A DNA stretch of 64,000 bases from an uncultured Chitinophaga sp. Lineage in GTDB: Bacteria; Bacteroidota; Bacteroidia; Cytophagales; Cyclobacteriaceae. A program made the position numbers and the translations under genes. The stretch covers positions 1,674,001-1,738,000 of the forward strand of contig CABHOK010000003.1 of NCBI GenBank assembly GCA_902168205.1. Reading direction: 5' to 3'. Under the pieces are notes generated by a model. The model had not been told where the DNA came from and ran no database searches. It saw only the letters and a list, made by a program, of their open reading frames with translations. Shown one piece after another: positions 27,991 through 36,547 of the stretch (its first letter is position 1; each line of letters begins with the position of its first letter).

Positions 27991-28401
27991 AGGCAACGTA
28001 GTGGCTGGGGTACAGGTAAAGCATATACAGTAATTCTGCAGATCACCTTCAATAATAGCAGGTTCACCGAAACTAATTTATGGAAATTGCATGCGCATAC
28101 TACAGGCTATATATATAGTAAAATTATACCAGCGGATTTTGCGTTTTAGCGCGGATTGCAAATTTCTTAATCGCGAAGTGACTCAAAAAAATGAATATAT
28201 CTTAATAATCTTACGCAGAATCTTTATGTTACTAAAAAAAAGTGTGAAGGAATTAAGAGCAATATCCGTATTATTACTGACAAGTATATAGGTAGAATTA
28301 CTATGAACTGACAGTACTATATCTTCGCATGGAGTCTGTCTAGCTTCGTTGGATTTAATAGTTCTCTTGAAGCAGAGATTATAGGAAAAGATTTGAAGAG
28401 C
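27991..28401. other. AT-rich intergenic region, 411 nt
   Basis: It separates two divergent units. It contains the leader of the leftward array, a near-duplicated word (GCGGATT at about 28133 and 28152) and runs of TATA. Two short open frames on the plus strand (within 28091-28291) look like chance or eroded starts; one contains a short hydrophobic stretch from an ATG near 28226 and stops after about 22 codons. No promoter matching TTG-N19-TAnnTTTG was seen. Confidence 0.5.
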
Positions 28402-28838
28402 ATGCGAAATGTAATTTGGACATTACTTGCGTTGCTATTGGTGTTGTCATGTAGGAGTAGTTACGATCAGATTTTGTTACGGCCTATCCGAAATTGTTGC
28501 ATCAAACACCAAAAAGTAAGCTCTTTACTTATTTTGATTATCGCTATAACGGTTACGGTGTAAAGGATGAAGACGATACATCGAAATGTCTCGTAGAGCC
28601 CATTTTTGATGCTATTTCAATAGATGAAAAAAGATTAATAAAATTATTTTACGATAGGAGTAAAATACACAAACATCCAACCTCATTATTGATAGATCGT
28701 TGCATTTCCTCTGATGGAAACATTTCTATTTTTTATCTTAATCCAGCGGGCTATTTAGAATATGGATGTGAATATGAAATTGGTAACAGCTTTGGTACTG
28801 ACATTAACAGAATTCCAGTCAAGAACAATAATCTTTGA
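28402..28838 (+). pseudogene. Small lipoprotein gene broken by a one-base frameshift
   Basis: An ATG at 28402 opens MRNVIWTLLALLLVLSC, a good lipoprotein signal, then runs RSSYDQI and leaves frame, ending 48 codons from the start. In the next frame, with no start codon of its own except a TTG, the sequence continues VTAYPKLLHQTPKSK and runs to 28838. Adding one T to the TTTT at 28472-28475 would join the halves into a single protein of about 145 residues. The mature part has no known domain. The break could be a real mutation, phase variation at a short T-run, or a sequencing error. The gene lies on the plus strand in AT-rich DNA between leftward genes, near the toxin array, and might be a left-over immunity-type lipoprotein. 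Confidence 0.6.
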
Positions 28839-28963
28839 GGATTCATAACACGAAGCCAGAAGCTAATTTTTCCACCGCCACAACCCCGCAAGTAGACAGC
28901 TTGCAGGGAGTGATCAGTGGTTTTCAGATTAAAGCAACGTTTAAAACTATAGAGCACTATATA

Positions 28964-30835
28964 CTATTGATAGCAGAAAGTCTTTTGCACGATCTCCGGT
29001 CCAACAATACCATAGCCAGTATGCAATCTTCGTTGTACCGATAGTGTAACGAGGTATGAACATTTCTTCAGATCATTTACCGGTGTGTTGTTTACCAGCA
29101 GCGAGTTGTTGTTGTGATGGGTTATAGCATCGTTCGTGTTACCTGATAGTGTTATGAAACCATCGGATAAATATTTGTTAACAGCAAGGTCGTTGCTATG
29201 AACGTTGATCGATGCGCTTTGCAGGTCGGCATGATGAACCGTATAGGAGAGGTGAACATTGCTGCCCAGCAGGTTACAATCACCACCACCGCTTTGTTCA
29301 TTGATAGCGAGTTGAACAACCGATGCATCGTTGTTAATAGTGATCGAATTCATCGTCTGGCCGTTTGCCGGTAAGTACACAAACTGGTTGAGCGCCTTGT
29401 TGATCACTTCGCGTACTTCAAAGCGTATAGCAATCTTTTTATTCTGAATGCGATTTGCTATAGGCACTGCGTTGCCTGCTGTTACCGGAGGCATCGCTAC
29501 TGATGGAACAAGAATCTTGGTGTCAAGTGTAATCAGTGGATCATCATCAACCCAATGCCATAAATTAAGAATGTTGAGGTCTGCCGGATTAAGGGTTGGA
29601 TCATCCGTGAATGTACGGAGTATAGATTTATTTACATCCAGCCACCCTTCGGCATCAAAATCGGTAGCAGCGGCATATACTTTTACAATGCGAATGGTTG
29701 GTGAGAAACGAATCATTTTCCCCAACAGACAGTCACCACCAAACAGATCCGGAGTTTTTCCAATGATCAGATTGAAATTGGGTTCACCAACGGCCGGAGT
29801 ACCATTATCTGCCGTAACGGTACTAACCTTGAATCGATATTCGATCGGACGGTTATTGGAAGTGTTTTTACGAGGCACCTGACCTGCCAGTGTAATGACC
29901 CCCGTTAATGCATAGCGTGCCGGAGATGCAAAACCTATAGCATCGAAATCATTTAGACTGCTTCCATCTGGTATTGTAAAATTACCAATGCTTGTCCAGG
30001 CACTTACTGTTGACGGAGGCTCATTGAAATCTATGACCAGTCTCACACAAAAACAGTTTGAACGATTTTCGCGGTCAGCGCGGTGTCCTACCGAACGATC
30101 CTCTTCGAGTAGAATCGTGTTCGTGGCATTATCGTATAGCTTGAAATATATATCCGGTCCGGCAGGCCACTCGATGTTCAGCCATGAGAAAATAGTTTTA
30201 CTGAACTCGGCACTTGTATAGTAAATCCTGAAATGTCCGGAGGTATCCGTCACGTTTGATCCGATGGCATCGTCTTGCAGCAAGTCTACATCAAACGCTT
30301 CTACGCGAACTCCCGGTATAGGTTGATTGGTGCCCTGGCTCAGCACCCGGCCACAGATAACCCACAGATCAAGCAATCGTAATATCTGGCACCACCATTT
30401 GGAAGGTATGCAATATTCCCAGCCGAAGTAACTTGCTATAGCCTGCTCCGATGTCTTTTCACGCCATAGTGGTTGTATGGTAGTAATATGAAACTGAAAC
30501 TCTTCCAGTTTTCTGGGTGGAATCGGTTTGTTGAAATTGTTACCGCAGACAAAGTCAATCTCGAAAGCTTCTCCGCTATATTTATCTTTCTCGCTTAATT
30601 GAAACGTGAACGAACCACTGGCATCCGTACTGACTTCTGCGATCAGTAATTTTTGTTTTGCTTTCAGCTCTTCTTCCGTTACCTGGTGAAAAGTCTGGTT
30701 GGCATCTGCAACGGCTAACAATGTAACGGTCTCGGCACGCGAGGGTTTATATAGTCTCACCTTCACATTTGCAAGCGGCTCTGAACAATCATTGCATAAA
30801 AAGCCGCATAGTCTTCCCTTAAAAATATAGTTCAT
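28964..30835 (-). CDS. Protein with transthyretin/carboxypeptidase-regulatory-like modules
   Basis: The 623-residue product has no signal peptide. Residues about 5-105 (start YIFKGRLCGFLCNDCSEPLANVKVRLY) and about 158-240 (CGRVLSQGTNQPIPGVRVEAFD, then DTSGHFRIYY) each look like a carboxypeptidase-regulatory or transthyretin-like beta-sandwich, with the usual GxV...PLxxVxVxL and TDxxGxFxI pattern. The remaining C-terminal 350 residues are beta-rich with no family I can name. The lack of an export signal is odd for such modules in this phylum, and leaves open either a cytoplasmic role or export by a route that needs no signal peptide. It stands alone: the neighbours on both sides run in the opposite direction or are far away. 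Confidence 0.65.
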   Translation of the reverse strand: MNYIFKGRLCGFLCNDCSEPLANVKVRLYKPSRAETVTLLAVADANQTFHQVTEEELKAKQKLLIAEVSTDASGSFTFQLSEKDKYSGEAFEIDFVCGNNFNKPIPPRKLEEFQFHITTIQPLWREKTSEQAIASYFGWEYCIPSKWWCQILRLLDLWVICGRVLSQGTNQPIPGVRVEAFDVDLLQDDAIGSNVTDTSGHFRIYYTSAEFSKTIFSWLNIEWPAGPDIYFKLYDNATNTILLEEDRSVGHRADRENRSNCFCVRLVIDFNEPPSTVSAWTSIGNFTIPDGSSLNDFDAIGFASPARYALTGVITLAGQVPRKNTSNNRPIEYRFKVSTVTADNGTPAVGEPNFNLIIGKTPDLFGGDCLLGKMIRFSPTIRIVKVYAAATDFDAEGWLDVNKSILRTFTDDPTLNPADLNILNLWHWVDDDPLITLDTKILVPSVAMPPVTAGNAVPIANRIQNKKIAIRFEVREVINKALNQFVYLPANGQTMNSITINNDASVVQLAINEQSGGGDCNLLGSNVHLSYTVHHADLQSASINVHSNDLAVNKYLSDGFITLSGNTNDAITHHNNNSLLVNNTPVNDLKKCSYLVTLSVQRRLHTGYGIVGPEIVQKTFCYQ

Positions 30836-31189
30836 GATAAGAGGGGATTTTGGTTATATATTATTTTGACAAACGGGTTTGCCGATCTCTTCCGGAAGAT
30901 GCTGGCGTTTTGCGTAACAATATTCGGAGTTACAGCATGGGTATACAATGTGCTGTCAACTGAAATTGATTTTATAAACAGCGATTTATAGCACCGTTGT
31001 TTAACGGAAAATGGCTGGTGGTTGAACTATAAAAACAATGTGGCAAAGTATAATAACGCATCAATTTGCGTGTTTTCCGATGTTCAATAAAGCGTGCTAT
31101 CGCATGAATGAGGTATAGGGCTTTCAATACGATCAAATCCTCCCTAATTTTAATCGTACCTATATTCAACAACTTAAAAAAAGGATAGT
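30836..31189. other. Divergent intergenic region, 354 nt
   Basis: It must hold the control sequences of the leftward transthyretin-like gene and of the rightward signalling cassette. Just before the latter is TAATTTTA (31145-31152), one base off the -7 consensus, with no clear TTG at the right distance, and the ribosome-binding stretch AAAAGGATAGT directly before the ATG. A 75-codon leftward frame (30972-31199) covers most of it, but it has no codon or protein pattern of a gene. Confidence 0.4.
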
Positions 31190-31939
31190 ATGAAATCACT
31201 ATTGACCTCTGCCAGCATGATCACCGTTGGCGTCTTTGTTTTCTTTGCATGTCAGAAAACCAGTATACCTCCGAAGGACGGTTTCAGGGACTGCTATACT
31301 TGCAAGCAGGACGAGTTTTATGGCTTAACCGTAGATGAATTTATGGAAGGCGTTGCCCGTTATAAAAATACACACGCCAAACTGGTGAATGCCGACTCCT
31401 ATATGCAGACCAATAAACTCGAAGCATCCAGGAGCTGCTGGTATTCGATTGATACATTGAAGAAATTCATTTGTCTCATTGAGCAATATTCAAAAAAGGT
31501 TGATGTGAAACCTGAGGATCTGGGTATACGCTTTTACTATGCGGTATATCCTTCAACCGGTCCCGTGTTAAATGGTTCAAACTATAAGAGCCTGCATACA
31601 TTGTTTATGGTACCTACTGTAACCGGTGCAGATAGCATCCCCGTTGATTTTGATCCGCGCTATTCCGCTGGTGTTCGCGAGCCTGGTAAAGATGCCAGTC
31701 AGGACAGTGGCAAACAGGACACCAAGCAATCAACCGATAATCCTAAATATAAATACTATACCATTTCACAGCTCGATAAGAATGTTAAATTGCTGATGCT
31801 GGAATCTGAAACGGCTGCGAGTGCAACGACTACGAGTATGGCGAAGAATCAGGGAATGTTGTGTCCTCCAACCTGCAATACTTCTACCGCCAATACGCTC
31901 CAGTCAGCAGACGCCATGCATCCGTCCGTTGGATATTGA
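31190..31939 (+). CDS. Lipoprotein of the signalling cassette, unknown function
   Basis: The 249-residue product has a lipoprotein signal ending FVFFAC near residue 21, followed by a mature region with five further Cys residues (the pair in DCYTCKQ, CW near residue 83, C near 91, and CPPTC close to the end) and a charged Ser/Thr/Lys linker. No domain is recognised. Its ATG is preceded by AAAAGGATAGT, a good ribosome-binding site. It is the first of four rightward genes packed with gaps of 26 nt, an overlap of 31 nt, and 3 nt, ending in a histidine kinase and a response regulator, so it may be a sensing accessory or an output of that pathway. Confidence 0.6.
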   Translation: MKSLLTSASMITVGVFVFFACQKTSIPPKDGFRDCYTCKQDEFYGLTVDEFMEGVARYKNTHAKLVNADSYMQTNKLEASRSCWYSIDTLKKFICLIEQYSKKVDVKPEDLGIRFYYAVYPSTGPVLNGSNYKSLHTLFMVPTVTGADSIPVDFDPRYSAGVREPGKDASQDSGKQDTKQSTDNPKYKYYTISQLDKNVKLLMLESETAASATTTSMAKNQGMLCPPTCNTSTANTLQSADAMHPSVGY

Positions 31940-31965
31940 TTTTTTGTGTAAAAGCAGATCGCTGT

Positions 31966-32613
31966 ATGAATCGATTTATTCCCTACTTTGAATTTGTTGC
32001 ATTTTTAACTTCACTGCTGGCTTTCCCGATTATCAAGAAAAGTAAATACTTACGGCTTTTCCCGTTGTTACTTTTTATTATCGTCCTGGTGGAAGTATAC
32101 CAGCTATTCTTTATGTCCAAAGGCAGTGTTAATGCCTGGATATATAATATTCAGATTCCGCTGCAGCATCTGCTTTATCTTATTATACTGCATCAGGCTG
32201 TTGAACAAAGCAGTTATAAGCGATTTTTAGTCGCATCCGGAGTAACGCTCATCGTGTTTAGCACATTAACCAACCTCTTCATTGTTGAGGACAAGCATTT
32301 TAATGTACAGGCATATTGTTTGGGATCGGTGCTGGTAATCATCGGCATTCTCGTAAAGTTTTATGAGATGCTGCAAAACCCGACAGACTTTAACTTTTTA
32401 CGTAAGCCTTTCTTCTATATGTTATTTGCATTCTTGCTGTTTAATGTTGGCACGCTTCCGTATTTTGCTATGGGCAACTGGTTGTATTTTGTTACAACAC
32501 ATAAAGATATACTGATGATGCTCGCCAATGTGATGAGCGTATTAAACTATATTTTGTATACTACTTACACGGCAATGTTCTTATGGATGATACAAAGGAA
32601 GGGCTACTCCTGA
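31966..32613 (+). CDS. Seven-helix integral membrane protein, likely sensory partner of the kinase
   Basis: The 215-residue product is almost entirely hydrophobic, with seven predicted membrane helices, for example FPLLLFIIVLVEVYQLFF, YCLGSVLVIIGILVKF and MLFAFLLFNVGTLPYF, linked by short charged loops. It resembles the membrane part of 7TM-type sensors but I recognise no named family. I chose the ATG at 31966; a longer frame from 31861 would overlap the lipoprotein gene and adds 35 polar residues. Its end overlaps the kinase gene by 31 nt. Because that kinase has only one membrane helix and no sensor domain, this protein is a natural candidate for the missing input module. Confidence 0.65.
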   Translation: MNRFIPYFEFVAFLTSLLAFPIIKKSKYLRLFPLLLFIIVLVEVYQLFFMSKGSVNAWIYNIQIPLQHLLYLIILHQAVEQSSYKRFLVASGVTLIVFSTLTNLFIVEDKHFNVQAYCLGSVLVIIGILVKFYEMLQNPTDFNFLRKPFFYMLFAFLLFNVGTLPYFAMGNWLYFVTTHKDILMMLANVMSVLNYILYTTYTAMFLWMIQRKGYS

Positions 32614-33377
32614 TCGGAACTTCGATGATCGTGTTACTGCTCTTTCTGCTAACTGTATTGGCAGTGATGATCATTTACCGGAAACGGAAGCTCGAGCATG
32701 TAGAAGAAATTGAAGAGATGAACGAGAAATTTTCACGCGAGCTTCTGCAAACGCAGATCGAAGTGCAGCAACAGACCATGCAGTATATCGGTCGTGAGAT
32801 ACATGATAATGTAGGGCAGAAGCTTACCCTGGCAGTGCTCTATGTACAACAACTTACCGAAGAAGACCCCGAAACACAAAAGCGAATCAATTCCATTGCC
32901 GGTATCATTAATGAATCGCTCGCAGATCTGCGCAGCCTCTCCAAAAATCTTACCGACAGTAATTACCGGCAGATCGATCTATACCATTTGATTAGCGCTG
33001 AGTTTTCGAAAGTACAGGCTACCGGTTTTTGCCAGGCGGAGATCCATACCAACAATCCGAAAATACAGGCATCTGCCGCGGTAAAAAGTTTTGTGTTGCG
33101 TATTTTACAGGAGTTTTTACAGAATAGTCTGAAGCATTCGGGATGTTCAAAAATAAAACTGGACTTCGATCAGCAGGAGCGTGGACTTTCCATCGAGGCA
33201 TCCGACAATGGAAAAGGTTTTGGTACGAGTGATAAAGATATATATACCAAAGGCATCGGTCTCGGCAACATGAAGCGCAGAGCCGAAATTATCGGTGCTG
33301 ATTTTATGCTGGAAAGTATACCGGGCGAAGGTACCCGGATGAAACTGTATATACCGGTTAATAAACTAAATGCTTGA
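32583..33377 (+). CDS. Sensor histidine kinase, NarX/DesK type (HisKA_3)
   Basis: The 264-residue product has one N-terminal membrane helix (about residues 8-32), a short coiled coil, a HisKA_3 dimerisation helix with the phospho-acceptor His at residue 74 (GREIHDNVGQKL), and a HATPase domain with the N-box ILQEFLQNSLKH near 180 and DNGKGFG near 213. There is no periplasmic or PAS sensor. It lies between the seven-helix protein (31 nt overlap) and the LuxR-type regulator (3 nt gap), which is the usual pairing for this kinase class. It would autophosphorylate in the cytoplasm and pass the phosphate to the regulator. Confidence 0.9.
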   Translation: MDDTKEGLLLIGTSMIVLLLFLLTVLAVMIIYRKRKLEHVEEIEEMNEKFSRELLQTQIEVQQQTMQYIGREIHDNVGQKLTLAVLYVQQLTEEDPETQKRINSIAGIINESLADLRSLSKNLTDSNYRQIDLYHLISAEFSKVQATGFCQAEIHTNNPKIQASAAVKSFVLRILQEFLQNSLKHSGCSKIKLDFDQQERGLSIEASDNGKGFGTSDKDIYTKGIGLGNMKRRAEIIGADFMLESIPGEGTRMKLYIPVNKLNA

Positions 33378-33380
33378 TGT

Positions 33381-34034
33381 ATGCAACATTCCGTTGTAGT
33401 GGTAGATGATCACGTATTGATAGCCGAAGCACTTACAGGCATGATCAATAAATTTAAACGCTATACGGTGCTATACGAAGCTGATAACGGAAAATCCCTC
33501 GTAGAAAGATTCAAGCAGCCCGTTAATATACCCGACATCGTATTGGTCGATATAAATATGCCGGAGATGAATGGCTTTGAGACTGCTCAATGGCTTACAC
33601 AAAATCATCCGGGTATCCGCATTCTAGCCTTGTCGATGCAGGATGAAGAAGAGACGATCATCAAAATGATTCGCTGCGGAGCCAAAGGCTATTTGTTAAA
33701 GAACGTACATCCCGGTGAACTCGAAAAAGCACTTGACGCATTGATGGATCGCGGATATTATTATCCCGACTGGATCGCACACAAAGTTCTGTTAAGTCTT
33801 TCCAGCGAGAAGGAAACACCAGCCGCTCCCAAGATAACTCTCAACGATCGCGAAAAAGATTTCCTACGCTATGCAGCCACCGAATTAACCTATAAAGAAA
33901 TTGCAGAAAAAATGTTCTGCAGTCCCCGCACCGTAGAAAGTTACCGCGACAGCCTCTTCGAAAAGTTCGGCCTGAAGACGCGCGTAGGACTGGTGATGTA
34001 CGCACTCCGTAACGGACTCATCGAGCTCAATTAG
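33381..34034 (+). CDS. Response regulator, NarL/FixJ family
   Basis: The 217-residue product has a receiver domain (residues 1-125) with the acidic pair at 10-11, the phospho-acceptor Asp57 in VLVDINMPEMNG and the conserved Lys in AKGYLLKN. A LuxR-type helix-turn-helix follows (about 150-212), with LNDREKDFLR and TYKEIAEKMFCSPRTVESYRD. It is the last gene of the four-gene cassette and the natural partner of the kinase 3 nt upstream. Targets cannot be read from the window; no obvious operator is repeated in the flanking sequence. Confidence 0.92.
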   Translation: MQHSVVVVDDHVLIAEALTGMINKFKRYTVLYEADNGKSLVERFKQPVNIPDIVLVDINMPEMNGFETAQWLTQNHPGIRILALSMQDEEETIIKMIRCGAKGYLLKNVHPGELEKALDALMDRGYYYPDWIAHKVLLSLSSEKETPAAPKITLNDREKDFLRYAATELTYKEIAEKMFCSPRTVESYRDSLFEKFGLKTRVGLVMYALRNGLIELN

Positions 34035-34035
34035 C

Positions 34036-34256
34036 TACTGAAGGTTGCAGGCTACCAGCTTCTGGCTGCTGGAAATAGCTGCGAGCTGCTAGTTTCGAGA
34101 TGTAGACATAGTATAGCGGGTCGCAAAGTATATCTACACTTCTTGCTTCTTACTCCTGGCTTCTTACTTTTAATTTCCTGTAGCCAGTACCCAGCAGCCC
34201 TTTTCTCGCAGCTCGCAACTCAAGGCTCACAGCTAGTTCGAAAACTCACAGCTAAT
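34036..34256. repeat. Copy 2 of the dispersed intergenic repeat, longest version
   Basis: The whole gap between two convergent genes is filled with variants of the same words: GGCTTCTTACTT (about 34158), ACCCAGCAGCCCTT (about 34189), TCTCGCAGCTCGCAACTCAAGGCT (about 34204) and CACAGCTA twice. The same words, in similar order, occur at 1560-1631 and 39265-39327. The element ends within a few bases of the stop codon of the leftward gene. No terminator-like hairpin with a T-run is seen in it. Confidence 0.6.
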
Positions 34257-35477
34257 TTAAACGAATGCCGGTATCCCTGTAATCGTATTGCCCAATATGA
34301 GCAAGTGTATATCGTGTGTTCCTTCGTAGGTAACGACTGATTCGAGGTTCATCATATGGCGCATGATAGGATACTCGCCAGTTATACCCATGCCTCCGTG
34401 AATTTGTCGGGCTTCGCGCGCGATCTCGAGGGCCATTTGTACACTGTTGCGTTTGGCCATGGATATCTGTGGTGTAGTAGCTTTGCCTTCATTCATCAAT
34501 ACACCCAGGCGCCAGTTGAGTAATTGTGCTTTGGTAATTTCGGTTAGCATCTCCGCCAGTTTCTTTTGTACCAACTGGAACGAAGCTATAGGTTTACCGA
34601 ACTGTATACGTTCCATCGCATAGCGTCTGGCAGAATCATAGCAATCCATCGCGGCTCCTATAGCACCCCATGCTATACCATAGCGTGCGGAATCCAGACA
34701 CATCAACGGAGCACCTAAACCATTTTTATTCGGGAGTAAATTCTCTTTGGGAACTTTTACATTATCAAATACAAGTTCACCGGTAGTACTCGCACGCAGC
34801 GACCATTTACCATGCGTTTCCGGAGTAGAGAAGCCCGGCATGCCACGTTCAACAACGAGACCATGAATTCTGCCTTGTTCATTCTTGGCCCATACCACCG
34901 CTATATCTGCTTTTGGAGAATTGGAAATCCACATCTTCGCACCATTCAGCAAATAGTGGTCGCCCATGTCTTTGAAGTTCGTTACCATGCCACCGGGATT
35001 AGAACCATGATCCGGTTCCGTCAATCCAAAACATCCCAGCCATTCACCCGATGCAAGTTTAGGCAGATACTTTTTGCGTTGCGCTTCATTACCGAATTTA
35101 TAGATCGGGTACATTACCAGCGAACCTTGCACCGAAGCCGTAGAACGCATACCGGAATCGCCACGCTCAATCTCCTGCATAATCAACCCATACGAAATAT
35201 AATCCAGTCCGCCACCGCCATACTCGGTTGGAATGGTAGGGCCAAATGCACCAATGTCACCGAATTTCTTTACGATCTCGTATGGAAAATGCGCACGTTG
35301 CGCCCAGTCTTCGATATAGGGAGATATTTCACGCTTCACAAAATCACGTATAGAGCTGCGGATAAGCTTGTGCTCTTCGGTCAGCAGGTCGTCCAGAGCA
35401 TAAAAGTCTGGATGATCAAAAGCGTCCTGCTTCATTGATTTCCGGGTTTGGTTTCCGGTTGCTGTTTGACTTGACAT
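34257..35477 (-). CDS. Acyl-CoA dehydrogenase, glutaryl-CoA dehydrogenase type
   Basis: The 406-residue product is a full-length soluble acyl-CoA dehydrogenase: RSTASVQGSLVMYPI (N-terminal helical domain), CFGLTEPDHGSNPGG (FAD/substrate loop) and the C-terminal helical domain with VTYEGTHDIHLLILG, where Glu385 is the catalytic base of the glutaryl-CoA dehydrogenase branch. That enzyme oxidises and decarboxylates glutaryl-CoA to crotonyl-CoA in lysine and tryptophan breakdown. The divergent neighbour is tryptophan 2,3-dioxygenase, the first step of tryptophan breakdown, which fits. Substrate specificity was judged from family resemblance only; another short-chain acyl-CoA remains possible. The ATG at 35477 is followed by a 15-residue polar leader; a second ATG at residue 15 would also work. 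Confidence 0.85.
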   Translation of the reverse strand: MSSQTATGNQTRKSMKQDAFDHPDFYALDDLLTEEHKLIRSSIRDFVKREISPYIEDWAQRAHFPYEIVKKFGDIGAFGPTIPTEYGGGGLDYISYGLIMQEIERGDSGMRSTASVQGSLVMYPIYKFGNEAQRKKYLPKLASGEWLGCFGLTEPDHGSNPGGMVTNFKDMGDHYLLNGAKMWISNSPKADIAVVWAKNEQGRIHGLVVERGMPGFSTPETHGKWSLRASTTGELVFDNVKVPKENLLPNKNGLGAPLMCLDSARYGIAWGAIGAAMDCYDSARRYAMERIQFGKPIASFQLVQKKLAEMLTEITKAQLLNWRLGVLMNEGKATTPQISMAKRNSVQMALEIAREARQIHGGMGITGEYPIMRHMMNLESVVTYEGTHDIHLLILGNTITGIPAFV

Positions 35478-35548
35478 ACAGATATAGGATTAATGAATTA
35501 ACTTTAGCGCCAATTTACACAAGTATTTTACATTCTTAGATTTTAAAA

Positions 35549-36508
35549 ATGGAAGGTAGTAACGTTGATCCGGAACTCGTAGAACAGCTTCGGAAGCTGC
35601 AAGCCAAGTACGATGCCATGGGACAAGACCTGTCGTCTTACCTCGATGGACTCCTGTACTCTGATTATCTCACCTACTGGGATTATATACACCTGGATAC
35701 ATTGCTAAGCCTGCAAAATCCGAAAACACAATTCCCGGATGAGAAGGTGTTCATCATGTATCACCAGATCACCGAATTATATTTTCAACTCATGCTGCAC
35801 GAGTTGAAGCAGATCACGGAAAAAGAAAACCTGGATGAGAAATTTTTCATGGACCGGCTCGATCGCATCGTGCGGTACTTCCGTCACCTGGAGAATTCAT
35901 TTGATATCATGGTGAAAGGAATGGAGCGCGAACAGTTCCTGAAATTCAGAATGGCGTTGTTACCGGCCAGCGGTTTTCAATCCGCGCAATACCGTCTCAT
36001 CGAGATACATGCCACCGACATGATCAACCTGGTAAATATCAACGAGCGGGCTACTGTACAAACTGATGATATAGGCAGACTCCTGGAGAAACTATATTGG
36101 CGAAGTGGAGCAACTGAACTTGCATCCGGTAAGAAAACACTTACTCTGCAGCAGTTCGAGCAAAAGTATATGCCGGGTTTTTATGAAGCCGGTACAAAAT
36201 TGAAAGACCGGAACCTGCGTCAGCTTTTTATAAAACACTTTGCATCCTCTCCGCGCAGAGATGAGATCGTTTCGAAACTTCGCGAGCTCGATACATTGTC
36301 CAATGTACTCTGGCCGCTCGCACACTTAAGATCCGCGGGACATTACCTGCATAAAGATCCGGAAGATATCAAAGCCACCGGTGGTACGAACTGGCAGAAG
36401 TACCTGCCACCGCGTTTCAGAAGAATAATTTTCTTTCCCGAGCTGTGGAGTGAAAAAGAAAAAGAGGAGTGGGGTAAAGCAGCGTTCGTGCACGAAACCG
36501 ATTATTGA
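35549..36508 (+). CDS. kynA: Tryptophan 2,3-dioxygenase
   Basis: The 319-residue product matches the family throughout: YWDYIHLDTLLSLQ near residue 43, MYHQITELYFQLML near 70 (His72 is the conserved active-site His), FRMALLPASGFQSAQYR near 135, a C-terminal AHLRSAGHY segment likely carrying the proximal haem His, and ATGGTNWQKYLPP near residue 280, which binds the substrate amino group. It is a haem enzyme that opens the indole ring of tryptophan to N-formylkynurenine. The gene is divergent from the glutaryl-CoA dehydrogenase gene (71-nt gap), another enzyme of the same breakdown route, but no kynureninase, formamidase or 3-hydroxyanthranilate enzymes are in the window. Confidence 0.92.
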   Translation: MEGSNVDPELVEQLRKLQAKYDAMGQDLSSYLDGLLYSDYLTYWDYIHLDTLLSLQNPKTQFPDEKVFIMYHQITELYFQLMLHELKQITEKENLDEKFFMDRLDRIVRYFRHLENSFDIMVKGMEREQFLKFRMALLPASGFQSAQYRLIEIHATDMINLVNINERATVQTDDIGRLLEKLYWRSGATELASGKKTLTLQQFEQKYMPGFYEAGTKLKDRNLRQLFIKHFASSPRRDEIVSKLRELDTLSNVLWPLAHLRSAGHYLHKDPEDIKATGGTNWQKYLPPRFRRIIFFPELWSEKEKEEWGKAAFVHETDY

Positions 36509-36547
36509 AATTATTCGTTCGAATAACAGATTAGAAATCCACCACAC

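Noticed and set aside
28091-28291. Open frame of 66 codons on the plus strand before the frameshifted lipoprotein
   Set aside because: AT-rich, no start signal and no protein pattern; at best the eroded start of a signal peptide from about 28226.
30972-31199. Leftward 75-codon frame in the divergent gap
   Set aside because: It overlaps the good start of the rightward lipoprotein gene and its translation has no domain or signal pattern.
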